This document shows positions 34,976 to 45,036 of a stretch of DNA of 64,000 nucleotides, piece by piece. Within the stretch, counting starts at the first letter, position 1. The number at the start of each line of letters is the position of its first letter. The stretch covers positions 620,001-684,000 of the forward strand of contig NZ_JAGIPR010000002.1 of NCBI RefSeq assembly GCF_017877355.1, read 5' to 3'. Origin of the DNA: Chryseobacterium jejuense. Its GTDB lineage: Bacteria > Bacteroidota > Bacteroidia > Flavobacteriales > Weeksellaceae. The notes beneath the pieces are model-generated. The model saw nothing but the letters and a program-made list of their open reading frames with translations, did not search any database and was not told the DNA's origin. A program made the position numbers and the translations under genes.

Positions 34976-35989
34976 ATGAGTGTAAAAGTTCCCAGATTTA
35001 TCCTGAAAGTTCAGGCGTTTTTTGATAACATCCATATTCCTGTTTTGGGAATATCGCTTTGGCAGATGTTTCAGATTTATATCTCCGGGATTTTTAAAGG
35101 AAAGATAGGGCGAAAAGCTGCTGCTATTTCCTGGAGCTTTACCATAAGTTTATTCCCTTTTATTCTGTTTTTACTTTCGGTCTTGCCTTATATGCCACAT
35201 TATGACAAGCTTCAGTTCTATATTTTTGATGTGTTGATGCATAATGTTTTCCCATCCAATATGGAAGGCGATGTGAGAGGTTATATTGAAACCAATATCA
35301 TCCCCAATATGAAAGGAATCAGTAATCTGACCATTGTATTGGCACTCATTTTTGCCACAAATGGTACTTTTTCCCTGATTAACGGATTTAATGAGAATGC
35401 AGAAGAGAAACTCAGCGATGTAAAAGAATTTATTCTTTCATTCTTTATTACAATAGGTTTTATTACCATTGTGTTTTTAACGCTTTTTGGAGTCTATTAT
35501 GTAGAGGTTGTAATGAAGCTTTTCACACCTGCTTATGATGTAAGCTGGCTGGTAGATAACCTTTCCAGTATCATCGGATTTGTCTCTTTCCCATTGTTTT
35601 ATTTTATCCTTTTAACCCTGTTTTACTGGTTGGGAACTGTGAAAATTACAAGATTCAGACAGGCTGTTCCGGGAGCGATTCTTACAACCGTCTTATTTGT
35701 GCTTACCACCTATATTTTTGCGATCTATGTGAAAGATATTGCCCGATATAACGTTCTTTACGGATCCATTGGAAGTATGATTCTGCTGATGGTTTGGGTG
35801 AATGTGAATGTCTATCTTTTGCTTTTCGGGAATGAGTTGAATATGGCGATCAGAAAGCTGAGAATAGAGAAGTTGCTGTCTGATGAGATTCAAAAGGAAA
35901 CAGTTTACTATCATGCTCCGATTACAGAACCGGATTTTGAAAATGATGAAGAACACCAAAGAAAGCTGGAAGACCAGAAGAAGAATTAA
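34976..35989 (+). CDS. YihY/BrkB-family inner membrane protein
   Basis: 337 aa, about six helices. GKIGRKAAAISWSFTISLFPFILFLLSVLPY, ALIFATNGTFSLINGFNEN and YGSIGSMILLMVWVNVNVYLLLFGNELN follow the YihY family (formerly thought to be RNase BN). Its biochemical role is poorly known. The Glu/Lys-rich tail ends 4 bp inside the end of the convergent nhaA gene. Confidence 0.9.
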   Translation: MSVKVPRFILKVQAFFDNIHIPVLGISLWQMFQIYISGIFKGKIGRKAAAISWSFTISLFPFILFLLSVLPYMPHYDKLQFYIFDVLMHNVFPSNMEGDVRGYIETNIIPNMKGISNLTIVLALIFATNGTFSLINGFNENAEEKLSDVKEFILSFFITIGFITIVFLTLFGVYYVEVVMKLFTPAYDVSWLVDNLSSIIGFVSFPLFYFILLTLFYWLGTVKITRFRQAVPGAILTTVLFVLTTYIFAIYVKDIARYNVLYGSIGSMILLMVWVNVNVYLLLFGNELNMAIRKLRIEKLLSDEIQKETVYYHAPITEPDFENDEEHQRKLEDQKKN

Positions 35990-37164
35990 TCTTCCTCCGG
36001 TTCCATATTTTCTTTAGAACTTAGACTTAAGATCGTAAACCCTAGAATGGCTGCAATAAAAGAGGCAATCAGAATCGCAAATTTAGCTTCATCCTGAATC
36101 ACAATTTCTCCTTTAAATGATAATAAGGCAATAAAAATGGACATCGTGAATCCGATTCCTGCCAAAAGACCTACACCAATCATCTGAGCCCAATTACTGT
36201 TTTGAGGTAAAGAACTAAGTTTTAATTTGATGGCAATCAAAGAGAATAAGTTAATTCCGATCAGCTTTCCAAGAATCAATCCGCAGATAATTCCTAATCC
36301 TAATGTACTCGTAACGCCTGCTAACATTTCACTTGAAAAAGTAATATTGGTATTGGTTAAAGCAAAAATAGGCATGATTAAAAAACTTACCGGAACATGA
36401 AGCTGATGTTCCAGTTTTTCCAATGGTGAAATTTCTACATTTGAAGCATTGGTTGGGATTGAAAATGCCAGTAAAACCCCTGCTATGGTGGCATGAATTC
36501 CGGAGTGATGTAGGAAATACCATAAAAATAATCCAGGAATAATATAAAATATCGTTTTGGTAACTTTTAAAAAGTTGAAGATAAATAATAGAGCTGTTAC
36601 TCCAAAAGAGAGTAGAAGATAGCTCCAATGGATCTGGTCTGTATAAAAGATAGCGATTACAAGAATAGCTCCCAGATCATCTACAATGGCTAATGCTGCA
36701 AGGAATATCTTGATTGAATTAGGGATTTTCTTTCCCAACATTGAAATAATAGCCAAAGAAAAAGCAATATCAGTAGCCATCGGAATTCCCCAGCCATTGC
36801 TGTATTCTGTCCCGGAGTTGAAAATACTGTAAATAACTGCAGGTACAACCATTCCGCCTACTGCTGCAAAAATAGGTAATGATGCATTCTTGAAAGAAGA
36901 AAGTTCGCCTTCTACAAGCTCTCTTTTTATCTCCAATCCTACCAGAAGGAAGAACACTGCCATCAGGCCATCATTGATCCAGATGCTGACAGGATAGTTC
37001 AGATCAAACAGGTGAGTGCCTACTTCCTTGTCTAAAAAGCTCTGAAAGCTTCCGGCAAGAGAAGAGTTGGCAATAAGTAATGAAATAAGCACGCAGAAAA
37101 TAAGAATGATTCCTGAGGCTTGACTGTTGTTGAAAAATTTTTTAAAATAAAGTGATAAATTCAT
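35986..37164 (-). CDS. nhaA: Na+/H+ antiporter NhaA
   Basis: 392 aa, 12 helices. The ion-binding aspartates are visible in IPMATDIAFSLA (like E. coli Asp133) and ALAIVDDLGAILVIA (like Asp163/Asp164). MAVFFLLVGLEIKREL is the pH-sensing/TM2 region. It exchanges internal Na+ for protons. It starts 2 bp after the rel stop on the same strand, so the two genes are probably co-transcribed. Confidence 0.96.
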   Translation of the reverse strand: MNLSLYFKKFFNNSQASGIILIFCVLISLLIANSSLAGSFQSFLDKEVGTHLFDLNYPVSIWINDGLMAVFFLLVGLEIKRELVEGELSSFKNASLPIFAAVGGMVVPAVIYSIFNSGTEYSNGWGIPMATDIAFSLAIISMLGKKIPNSIKIFLAALAIVDDLGAILVIAIFYTDQIHWSYLLLSFGVTALLFIFNFLKVTKTIFYIIPGLFLWYFLHHSGIHATIAGVLLAFSIPTNASNVEISPLEKLEHQLHVPVSFLIMPIFALTNTNITFSSEMLAGVTSTLGLGIICGLILGKLIGINLFSLIAIKLKLSSLPQNSNWAQMIGVGLLAGIGFTMSIFIALLSFKGEIVIQDEAKFAILIASFIAAILGFTILSLSSKENMEPEED

Positions 37165-37166
37165 GT

Positions 37167-39377
37167 TTAAGATTGTAGTCGTCTCACTCTCGAGACTCCA
37201 TTAATATTCTTGAGCTTCTTGAAGGTTTCCTCCAATTGCCCCTTATTCTTGACTTCAAGATTGATGTTTCCGGTGAAGACGCCGTTGTTGGATTCAATAG
37301 ACAGGCTCTTCATATCCATTCCCATGCTTCCGCTGATGACCGTAGTAATATCATTAATCATACCCATTCTGTCAAGGCCTTCAATCTCGATTTTTACTCT
37401 GTTCTTGAAGCTTTCTTCATTAACCCATTTAGCTGGAATAACACGATAATCATATTGTGCTCTAAGGTTAATAGCATTCGGACAGTTGTCACTGTGTACT
37501 TTAATTCCATCGGAAATGGTAATGAATCCGAAGATTTTGTCTCCCGGAATTACGGTACAGCATTTTGCATAGCTATAATTCAGTTTTTCCTCATCTTTTC
37601 CAAAGACAATCATGTCAAGGTTTTGTTCTTTCGGCTCCTCGTAATGAGTGTTTTTGGATGGAGATTTCCTGAATCTGGAAAGTAAGTTGTTGAATACGTT
37701 TTTACTTTCAATATATTTCCTTAAACTACTTGCATCCAGTTCATTGGTCTGGAATTTAAGGAATAGTTCCTGTGATGATTTTAAATTAAAGAACTTCTGT
37801 AATTTATTGATTTCTTCATCATTAAAGTTGATTTTTGCATGACGAAGTTTTCTCTGTAAAGTTTCTTTTCCTTCTTCTACCAGCTGATTTTTCTGGGAAT
37901 TCAGATAACTTTTAATCTTGGATTTAGCTTTTGAAGTTACTACAAATTCCAGCCAGTCCGATTTAGGCTTCTGATTCTGAGAAGAAAGAATATCTATCTG
38001 ATCTCCATTTTGAAGAACGTAGGAAATAGGAACCAACTTGCCATTAATTTTAGCACCCAAACACTTCATACCCAGATCCGAGTGAACAGAAAATGCAAAA
38101 TCCAGTGCCGTTGCATTGGTTGGCAGGATCTTGATTTCTCCTTTTGGAGTAAATACAAATACTTCTTTTGAATAAAGATTCAGTTTAATATTATCCAGAA
38201 GCTCGGAAGTAGAAAGGTTTTGCTGCTGTTCAAGCACTTCACGGATTTCCGTAACCCATTTTTCAAAATTACGGTCATCTGAGCTTTGTTTATAGCCTTC
38301 TTTGTATTTGTAATGTGCTGCAACCCCTTTTTCAGCAATTTCATCCATACGTTCGGAACGGATCTGTACCTCAATCCATTTTCTATCAGGGCCTAAAACT
38401 GTCAGGTGCAAACTTTCATATCCTGTAGAGCGGGGTTGAGTGATCCAGTCGCGCATTCTTGATGGGTTACTGTGATAAACATCCGTAACGATGGAATAAA
38501 TCTTCCATGCCAGAAATTTTTCGTTTTTAGCATCCGATTTATAAATGATTCTGATGGCATAGTTGTCGAAAACTTCTTCAAAGGGAACCCCCTGTTTCAG
38601 CATTTTTCTGTAAATAGAAGAAATAGCCTTTGCACGGCCTTTGATTTTAAAGTTTAAACCTTCTTCACTAAGTCTTTCAGAAGCTTCTTTTTTGAATTCT
38701 TCAATGTACCTTTCACGGCTTTCCTTGGCCAATTCTAATTTCTCCGTGATTTCATTGTATACCTCAGGATTATTGTATTTTAAAGAAAGATCTTCCAGCT
38801 CGGATTTGATATTATACAATCCAAGACGGTGTGCCATCGGAGCATAGATATAAACTGTTTCTGAAGCAATTTTTTTCTGCTTGTCCGGAGCCATGCTCTC
38901 CAGGGTCCGCATATTGTGAAGACGGTCTGCAATTTTAATCAGAATAACCCTGAAATCTTCAGACAGGGTGAGCAACAGTTTTCTGTAGTTTTCCGACTGT
39001 ACAGAGATATTCTGATGGTTCATAATGGATATTTTGGTTAATCCATTCACGATACTGGCGATTTTCTCACCAAAGATCTTTTTCAGATCCTCATAGGTGT
39101 AGTCGGAATCTTCAATTACATCATGCAGCAATGCACAGGCAATAGAGGTAGCTCCCAAACCGATCTCTGTAGCTACAATTTTGGCTACAGCGATAGGGTG
39201 GTAGATGTAAGGCTCCCCGGATTTTCTCCTTTGGTCTTTATGAGCATCCAATGCAATATCGAATGCTTTCCGGATAAGCTTGTTATTTTCCTCATCCAGT
39301 GTTCTGTATGTGTTAGAAATCAGATCCTTATACCTTGCAAGGATCTCTTTGTTCTCTTGTTCTAAATCGTAACTCAT
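37167..39377 (-). CDS. Bifunctional (p)ppGpp synthetase/hydrolase (RelA/SpoT homologue)
   Basis: 736 aa, standard long RSH. Domains: HD hydrolase about 30-200 (His60, His85/Asp86 in ALLHDVIED), synthetase about 235-350 (FDNYAIRI, RMRDWITQPRSTGYESLH, EVQIR), TGS about 400-460 (VFVFTPKGEIKILPTNATALDF), then helical/zinc-finger-like part and C-terminal ACT about 660-736. An intact HD centre and the basic RxRD synthetase motif (RxKD type) suggest it both makes and degrades (p)ppGpp, the stringent-response alarmone. First gene of a probable rel-nhaA unit. Confidence 0.96.
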   Translation of the reverse strand: MSYDLEQENKEILARYKDLISNTYRTLDEENNKLIRKAFDIALDAHKDQRRKSGEPYIYHPIAVAKIVATEIGLGATSIACALLHDVIEDSDYTYEDLKKIFGEKIASIVNGLTKISIMNHQNISVQSENYRKLLLTLSEDFRVILIKIADRLHNMRTLESMAPDKQKKIASETVYIYAPMAHRLGLYNIKSELEDLSLKYNNPEVYNEITEKLELAKESRERYIEEFKKEASERLSEEGLNFKIKGRAKAISSIYRKMLKQGVPFEEVFDNYAIRIIYKSDAKNEKFLAWKIYSIVTDVYHSNPSRMRDWITQPRSTGYESLHLTVLGPDRKWIEVQIRSERMDEIAEKGVAAHYKYKEGYKQSSDDRNFEKWVTEIREVLEQQQNLSTSELLDNIKLNLYSKEVFVFTPKGEIKILPTNATALDFAFSVHSDLGMKCLGAKINGKLVPISYVLQNGDQIDILSSQNQKPKSDWLEFVVTSKAKSKIKSYLNSQKNQLVEEGKETLQRKLRHAKINFNDEEINKLQKFFNLKSSQELFLKFQTNELDASSLRKYIESKNVFNNLLSRFRKSPSKNTHYEEPKEQNLDMIVFGKDEEKLNYSYAKCCTVIPGDKIFGFITISDGIKVHSDNCPNAINLRAQYDYRVIPAKWVNEESFKNRVKIEIEGLDRMGMINDITTVISGSMGMDMKSLSIESNNGVFTGNINLEVKNKGQLEETFKKLKNINGVSRVRRLQS

Positions 39378-39434
39378 TTGTGCAGATGCCTATATTTAAA
39401 CGAAAATACGAAAATTTTTACTTTTTTCAAACAT

Positions 39435-39463
39435 AAAAAATCCGTAGCACGCACTACGGATTT
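39435..39463 (-). terminator. Intrinsic terminator of the 39487 gene
   Basis: AAATCCGTAG / CTACGGATTT with a 6-base loop; on the minus strand it is followed by a run of T. Confidence 0.88.
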
Positions 39464-39486
39464 CCGGTTATTTAGTTTTATGTTGA

Positions 39487-39852
39487 TTAGAATTTCACCT
39501 CTGAATTCATGCCGTCACTTGCGGTCTTGATTTTAATATCAGGGCTGTTGTGGATTTCGGCTTTGTTTCTGGCATCAATGTACTTTTTAATTGTATCGTA
39601 ATTGGCCTGCTCAATGCTCATATTTTCGAATAAATAAGTTTTAATAACAGCATTTTGTGAAAAAATGCTCCGGGCACTATCCACCTGGCCATTGTCCTTT
39701 ACCGCCACACTTACCAGGTATTGGGCGTTACTCGCTTCACTGTTAAGGTATACAATGTAATCGGAAATAGGAATTCCTGAATTTTCCAGATCACTCTCAA
39801 GCTTTTTGTAATCGCTATGGTGCTCAAATAGCCCAGCTAATATATTTGACAT
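39487..39852 (-). CDS. Small soluble protein, possibly YflT/general-stress-like
   Basis: 121 aa, no signal or helix. The opening NILAGLFEHHSDYKKLESDLENSGIPISDYIVYL has the beta-alpha-beta pattern of the YflT/GS17M 'general stress' domain, in which a helix picks out Gly-rich turns, but the likeness is weak. The second half contains an alternating beta/helix run (QYLVSVAVKDNGQVDSARSIFSQN) and a polar C-terminus. Single gene with its own terminator. Function unknown. Confidence 0.65.
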   Translation of the reverse strand: MSNILAGLFEHHSDYKKLESDLENSGIPISDYIVYLNSEASNAQYLVSVAVKDNGQVDSARSIFSQNAVIKTYLFENMSIEQANYDTIKKYIDARNKAEIHNSPDIKIKTASDGMNSEVKF

Positions 39853-40094
39853 AATTAATGGGTTTTAAAGTTGTTATTAAAGTTACTGAAAATTTTCTTA
39901 TTTTTTTAATGTAAATGCAATAAAATTTATCTATTAATATTTTATCTATAATGTAATGTTAAAGTATTTGAAAACATCTATTGAACATACGTTTGAATTA
40001 GAGATGTCAGCAAAATAATTTTCATTAACTTTCATTCAATACTCTGCTTTTAGCAATACTATTATTTTGAAACCATTATCAAAATCATAAGAAA

Positions 40095-40982
40095 ATGCAT
40101 ATAAATGAACTGGAAATAAGTGAAAATCTTGTTCAGTCCCTGCTGGATAAGCAGTGTTCTCGTTGGGCAAAATTACCATTAAGCCGTGTTTCTTCAAACG
40201 GAACTGTGCATACCCTGTATCGCCTGGGTAAAGAATTTATTATTCGTCTTCCCAGAATTGAATGGGTAGAGGGAACTGTGAATGATACTATTGAAAAAGA
40301 ATTTAAATGGATCCCTTTGCTCAGTAAATTGGTTGATGTTTCTCTTGGAGAACCTGTATTTAAAGGCGAAGCAGATGAAAATTATCCATGGTCCTGGACC
40401 ATTGCAACATGGAATGAAGGGGATAATCCGGATTTTGAAAAGGAAAATGAATACAACGTATTGGCGGAAGATCTGGCGGATTTTTTAAATAGCTTACATA
40501 CAATAAAATTATCTGGCGGTCCTTGGTCCAGAAGAGGTGTTCCTTTACAGGCGCAGGATGTAGACACAAGAAAAGCCATCGCAGAATTAAAGGCTGAGAT
40601 TGATGTCCGGGCTGTTACTGAATTATGGAATCAGTTGCTGGAAACTCCTCAATGGAATCAGGATCCTTTATGGGTGCATGGAGATCTTTTACCGGGAAAT
40701 ATTTTAATCCGGGATAACCGTCTTACTGCTATCATTGATTTTTCTGACCTTGGAATTGGAGATCCGGCATGTGATTTAATTATTGCGTGGAGCTTATTTA
40801 ATCATTCTTCACGACAGGTATTCCGGAATTATTTGCAGTATATTGATGAAGATACCTGGAAGCGTGGAAAAGGATGGGCACTTTCCATAGCATTGATTAT
40901 GTTACCTTATTATAAATATTCAAATCCTTTTATGGCTTCATTGGCAGAACGTATGATTGCTAATATATTGAATGATAAATGA
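40095..40982 (+). CDS. Aminoglycoside phosphotransferase-like small-molecule kinase
   Basis: 295 aa. The APH/protein-kinase-like fold is marked by WVHGDLLPGNILI (catalytic Asp197, Asn202) and IIDFSDLGIGDPACDL (Mg-binding Asp215). ATP-binding strands are in the first 80 residues. APH members phosphorylate antibiotics, but also choline, homoserine and other metabolites, so a resistance role should not be assumed. Closed by a bidirectional terminator. Confidence 0.85.
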   Translation: MHINELEISENLVQSLLDKQCSRWAKLPLSRVSSNGTVHTLYRLGKEFIIRLPRIEWVEGTVNDTIEKEFKWIPLLSKLVDVSLGEPVFKGEADENYPWSWTIATWNEGDNPDFEKENEYNVLAEDLADFLNSLHTIKLSGGPWSRRGVPLQAQDVDTRKAIAELKAEIDVRAVTELWNQLLETPQWNQDPLWVHGDLLPGNILIRDNRLTAIIDFSDLGIGDPACDLIIAWSLFNHSSRQVFRNYLQYIDEDTWKRGKGWALSIALIMLPYYKYSNPFMASLAERMIANILNDK

Positions 40983-41000
40983 TTTTTTTTGATAAAAAAT

Positions 41001-41036
41001 AAAAGCCTTGGGAAGAGTTTGGGTTCTCAAGGCTTT
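41001..41036. terminator. Bidirectional terminator between the APH-like kinase and acs
   Basis: AAAAGCCTTGGGA pairs with TCTCAAGGCTTTT (one G-T pair) between A and T runs. Confidence 0.85.
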
Positions 41037-41057
41037 TGTTATATATTTTAAATTGAA

Positions 41058-42965
41058 TTAAATCCTTTCATTCTTGATTTCATCTACAATTTCCGGGTTC
41101 AGTAATGTGCTGGTGTCTCCGAAGTTGCTAAAGTCTCCCTCGGCAATTTTTCTAAGGATTCTACGCATAATCTTACCGGAACGTGTTTTCGGAAGCCCTG
41201 AAACGAACTGTATCTTATCCAGTTTGGCAATAGGCCCGATCTGATCGGAAATCAGTTGATTGATTTCCTTCTTCAGATTTTCCTTATCACGGCTTTCCCC
41301 CGTTTCTTTAAGCGTTACATAGCCATATAAAGCATTTCCCTTAATGTCATGAGGATAGCCTACAATGGCAGATTCAGCAACAGCGGGATGCTGGTTGATA
41401 CTGTCTTCAATAGGTGCCGTTCCCAGATTATGCCCGGACACGATGATAACGTCATCTACACGTCCTGTAATTCTGTAGTAACCCACTTCGTCTCTAAGAG
41501 CGCCGTCTCCGGTGAAATATTTTCCAGGGAAAGCGGTAAAGTAAGTTTCTTTATATCTTTGGTGGTCACCCCAGATGGTTCTTGCAATTCCCGGCCATGG
41601 AAAACGGATACATAAGTTTCCGGTTACCTGATTCCCTGTGATTTCATTGCGCTTATCATCCATCAGAACAGGCTGAATTCCCGGTAGAGGAAGAGTTGCA
41701 TAAGTAGGCTTGGTAGGAGTAACAAAAGGAAGTGGCGAAATCATAATTCCTCCAGTTTCAGTTTGCCACCAGGTATCAACAATAGGGCATTTTTTCTTAC
41801 CAACATGATCGTTAAACCAGTGCCATGCTTCATCATTAATAGGTTCTCCTACAGATCCAATCACTTTCAAAGAGCTCAGGTCGTGCTTGTCTACCCATTC
41901 TGTGCTTTCTTTAGCTAAAGAACGGATAGCAGTAGGAGCAGTATAGAATTGAGTAATTTTATGCTTTTCAATAACTTCCCAGAAGCGATCCGGCTCAGGA
42001 TAGGTAGGAACTCCTTCGAAAATGACTGTAGTGGCACCATTCAACAGTGGACCGTAAAGAATGTAGGAGTGACCGGTAATCCAGCCAATATCAGCTGTAC
42101 ACCAATAAATATCATTTTCCTTATAATTAAATACGTTTTTGAAGGTATAGGCGGTGTAAACCATGTATCCGGCACAGGTATGAAGCATTCCCTTTGGTTT
42201 TCCTGTAGAACCGGAAGTATAAAGAATGAAAAGCGGATCTTCAGAATCCATAATAACGGTTACAAAATCAGGAGAAGCCTTTTCGTACAGATCAGCCAGC
42301 CAGTAGTCTCTGCCTTCTTTCATTTTGATTTCGTTGTGGGTTCTCTTAACTACCAGAACCTTTTCAACAGTTGGAGTCTTTTCCAGTGCTTCATCAATAA
42401 TGCTTTTCAGATCCAGAACTTTACTTCCTCTGTAACTTCCATCGGCTGTAATCACCATTTTGGCTTCACAGTCATTCACTCTTGAAGATACCGCAGAAGC
42501 AGAGAATCCGGCAAAAATAACGGAATGAACTGCTCCCAGTTTAGCACATGCGAGCATGGTAACAGCAAGTTCCGGAATCATCGGAAGATAAATACATACT
42601 CTGTCTCCTTTTTCAATTCCCATATCTCTTAAAACATTGGCTGTTTTATTGACACGGGCGTATAATTCGTTGTAGGAAATATGCAGAGCTTCCTCCTTAG
42701 GATCGTTTGGTTCCCAGATAATAGCTGTTTTGTCTCCTCTTATGGAAAGATGTCTGTCCAGACAGTTTTTGGTAATATTAAGCTTGGCGTTTTTGAACCA
42801 CTCGATTTTAGCTTCATTCATATCGTACTTAACAACCTTGCTCCATCTCTGATACCATACAAAGTTCTGATCGGCTACCTTGTCCCAGAATTTCTTCGGA
42901 TTTTTGATAGACTTTTTATAATCTTCAAAATATTGTGGTAAATCTTCTATTAAGTAATTTCTCAT
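41058..42965 (-). CDS. acs: Acetyl-CoA synthetase
   Basis: 635 aa AMP-forming enzyme that activates acetate to acetyl-CoA. LYTSGSTGKPKGMLHT is the P-loop, WWQTETGG the A5 motif, YFTGDGALRDEVGYY and ITGRVDDVIIVSGH the hinge, and LPKTRSGKIMRR the C-terminal motif with the regulatory Lys598, a known acetylation site in the family. After SGH the sequence reads NLGTA where most Acs proteins have R-M/L-GTA. Last gene of a same-strand cluster with porin, transporter, symporter-kinase, regulator and PrpE-like enzyme. Confidence 0.95.
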   Translation of the reverse strand: MRNYLIEDLPQYFEDYKKSIKNPKKFWDKVADQNFVWYQRWSKVVKYDMNEAKIEWFKNAKLNITKNCLDRHLSIRGDKTAIIWEPNDPKEEALHISYNELYARVNKTANVLRDMGIEKGDRVCIYLPMIPELAVTMLACAKLGAVHSVIFAGFSASAVSSRVNDCEAKMVITADGSYRGSKVLDLKSIIDEALEKTPTVEKVLVVKRTHNEIKMKEGRDYWLADLYEKASPDFVTVIMDSEDPLFILYTSGSTGKPKGMLHTCAGYMVYTAYTFKNVFNYKENDIYWCTADIGWITGHSYILYGPLLNGATTVIFEGVPTYPEPDRFWEVIEKHKITQFYTAPTAIRSLAKESTEWVDKHDLSSLKVIGSVGEPINDEAWHWFNDHVGKKKCPIVDTWWQTETGGIMISPLPFVTPTKPTYATLPLPGIQPVLMDDKRNEITGNQVTGNLCIRFPWPGIARTIWGDHQRYKETYFTAFPGKYFTGDGALRDEVGYYRITGRVDDVIIVSGHNLGTAPIEDSINQHPAVAESAIVGYPHDIKGNALYGYVTLKETGESRDKENLKKEINQLISDQIGPIAKLDKIQFVSGLPKTRSGKIMRRILRKIAEGDFSNFGDTSTLLNPEIVDEIKNERI

Positions 42966-43076
42966 ATCCCTTTCGTTTTTTGAAATTTGAATTGTATTGA
43001 TAATTTGTTTTTTGACTTTAGGTTTTGGTCGTAATTTAAATCAAAATGATATTTAAATATATGTTTAATTTTTCGT

Positions 43077-44963
43077 TTAGACCCCATATTCACTGATCTT
43101 TTGCTGGATTTCTTCAATGATTTTTTCATCATCAATCGTAGATGGAATCTGAAAATCTTTTCCATCCAATAATGTTCTGATGAGCTTTCTTAAGATCTTT
43201 CCCGATCTTGTTTTAGGTAAGCGTTTGACAACCATTACTTTTTTCAGAAAAGCTACAGCGCCGATCTTTTCGCGAACCATTTGGATAATATTTTTTTCAA
43301 TTTCCTCCTCGGTAATAGCAGACCCATTTTTTAAAACAACGGTTGCAAAAGGAACCTGACCTTTTAAATCATCATCAATTCCCACCACAGCACATTCTGC
43401 AACATCAGGATGTGAAGAAACAATCTCTTCCATTTCTGATGTGGAAAGTCGGTGACCTGCTACGTTGATGACATCATCCACTCTTCCTGTGATAAAAATA
43501 TAACCATCTTCATCCTGTATGGCTCCGTCACCGGAAAAATAATATCCTTTGTATTGTGATAAATAACTGTTTTCAAAGCGGTTGTAATCCTTCCAGATTC
43601 CCAGCATGGCTCCTGGCGGAAGAGGAAGCTTTATGACTAAGTAACCTTCATGGTGTGGATCGAGCTCCAGCCCATTTTCATCAAAAATTTTGATGTCGTA
43701 TCCCGGAATAGGTTTTCCGGCAGAAGCTCTTTTGATCTGGTAGTTTTCATCAAAAGTCAATAACCCAAGCATTGGCCATCCAGATTCTGTCTGCCACCAG
43801 TGATCAATAGCGGGAACTCCAATATGTTCTGCAAACCAGTCTAAGGTAGCTACATCACATCGTTCACCGGCAAGGAATTGCTTTTTGAAGTTTGACAGAT
43901 CATATTTTTTAACCAGTTCACCATTCGGATCTTCTTTTTTAATGGCTCTGATGGCTGTGGGAGCTGTAAACATAACCGAAACCTTATATTCTGAGATGAT
44001 TCTCCAGAAAGTTCCTGCGTCAGGTGTCATAATAGGCTTTCCTTCGAAGACGATTGTTGTATTTCTATTAATGAGTGGTCCATAAACAGAATAACTGTGT
44101 CCAACGGCCCATCCAAAATCGGATGCAGCCCAATAGGTTTCGCCGGGTTCAACACCATATATGTATTTCATGGAGAATTTCAATGCTGTGGCATAACCGC
44201 CGGTATCACGAACAATTCCCTTGGGTTTTCCTGTTGTTCCGGAGGTGTAAAGCAGATAGAGCGGGTGAGTGGATTCTACAGGAATACAATCGATGGGTGC
44301 TGATTTTTGAACCAGCTCTTCATAATCAATAAGTCCGTCAAACATTTCATTTTGATTATCTACTAATTTCCGGTTGTAAACGATGATGTTGTCTACTTTA
44401 TCCTGTGCCAGTTCAATGGCTTTTTCTACCAATGGAAGGTAAGGGATTCTTTTGGCGATTTCCACACCTGCAGTAGCTGTAATTAAAGCTTTAGGTTTGC
44501 AGTCATCAATCCTTACCACAAGCTCATGAGGAGCAAAACCTCCGAAAACAACATTATGGATCACTCCAATCCTTGCACAAGCAAGCATGGTAAAAAGTGT
44601 TTGTGGGATCATAGGCATATAAATAACAGCAGTATCTCCCTTTTTTAGTCCTAAAGATGCTAGCCCGCCTGCTAATTTTGATATTTCTTCCTTAGCCTGA
44701 TTGAAGGTGTATATTTTCTTCTGACCTGTTACCGGAGAATCATAAACAATGGCATTCTGATCTCCAAAACCATCTTCAATATGTTTGTCAATACATACAT
44801 AGCACATATTCAGTTTTCCATCGGCAAACCACTGTGGATAGTTGTTGGTATCTTTTGAAAGGATCTGTTGAGGGAACTCAAACCATTGTATTGCATCGGC
44901 CTGTTCTTTCCAGAATTTTTCTTTGTCTTCTATGCTTTGTTTAAATAAAATATTTGTATTCAT
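43077..44963 (-). CDS. prpE: Propionyl-CoA synthetase-like acyl-CoA ligase
   Basis: 628 aa AMP-forming synthetase. LYTSGTTGKPKGIVRDTGG, WWQTESGWPM, YYFSGDGAIQDEDGYIF and LPKTRSGKILRK (Lys589) place it with PrpE/ACSS3 enzymes rather than Acs: the RDTGGYA after the P-loop and Trp-Pro after the A5 motif are typical. It should activate propionate or similar short acids. It lies 111 bp upstream of acs on the same strand; the pair covers C2 and C3 acids. Precise substrate is an inference. Confidence 0.88.
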   Translation of the reverse strand: MNTNILFKQSIEDKEKFWKEQADAIQWFEFPQQILSKDTNNYPQWFADGKLNMCYVCIDKHIEDGFGDQNAIVYDSPVTGQKKIYTFNQAKEEISKLAGGLASLGLKKGDTAVIYMPMIPQTLFTMLACARIGVIHNVVFGGFAPHELVVRIDDCKPKALITATAGVEIAKRIPYLPLVEKAIELAQDKVDNIIVYNRKLVDNQNEMFDGLIDYEELVQKSAPIDCIPVESTHPLYLLYTSGTTGKPKGIVRDTGGYATALKFSMKYIYGVEPGETYWAASDFGWAVGHSYSVYGPLINRNTTIVFEGKPIMTPDAGTFWRIISEYKVSVMFTAPTAIRAIKKEDPNGELVKKYDLSNFKKQFLAGERCDVATLDWFAEHIGVPAIDHWWQTESGWPMLGLLTFDENYQIKRASAGKPIPGYDIKIFDENGLELDPHHEGYLVIKLPLPPGAMLGIWKDYNRFENSYLSQYKGYYFSGDGAIQDEDGYIFITGRVDDVINVAGHRLSTSEMEEIVSSHPDVAECAVVGIDDDLKGQVPFATVVLKNGSAITEEEIEKNIIQMVREKIGAVAFLKKVMVVKRLPKTRSGKILRKLIRTLLDGKDFQIPSTIDDEKIIEEIQQKISEYGV

Positions 44964-44994
44964 ATCAATAGTCTTGTGTTTGGTGTTTTTTGTT

Positions 44995-45027
44995 ATCCTT
45001 GTCTAGGTTTTAAACCTTGACAAGGAT
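44995..45027. repeat. Dispersed palindrome, copy 1 (CCTTGTC...GACAAGG)
   Basis: ATCCTTGTC and GACAAGGAT flank AGGTTT/AAACCT. A near copy with a different outer stem lies at 58312-58342 in the arginine operon. Here it sits between the response regulator and prpE, where it may also act as a weak terminator. Confidence 0.7.
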
Positions 45028-45036
45028 CATTTTTCT

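Noticed and set aside
37236..37685. 149-codon plus-strand frame opposite the rel gene
   Set aside because: Lies wholly antisense to a clear, full-length RelA/SpoT homologue; composition and content look like a reverse-frame shadow and no start signal is present.
41949..42485. 178-codon plus-strand frame inside acs
   Set aside because: Antisense to well-conserved Acs motifs; no independent support.
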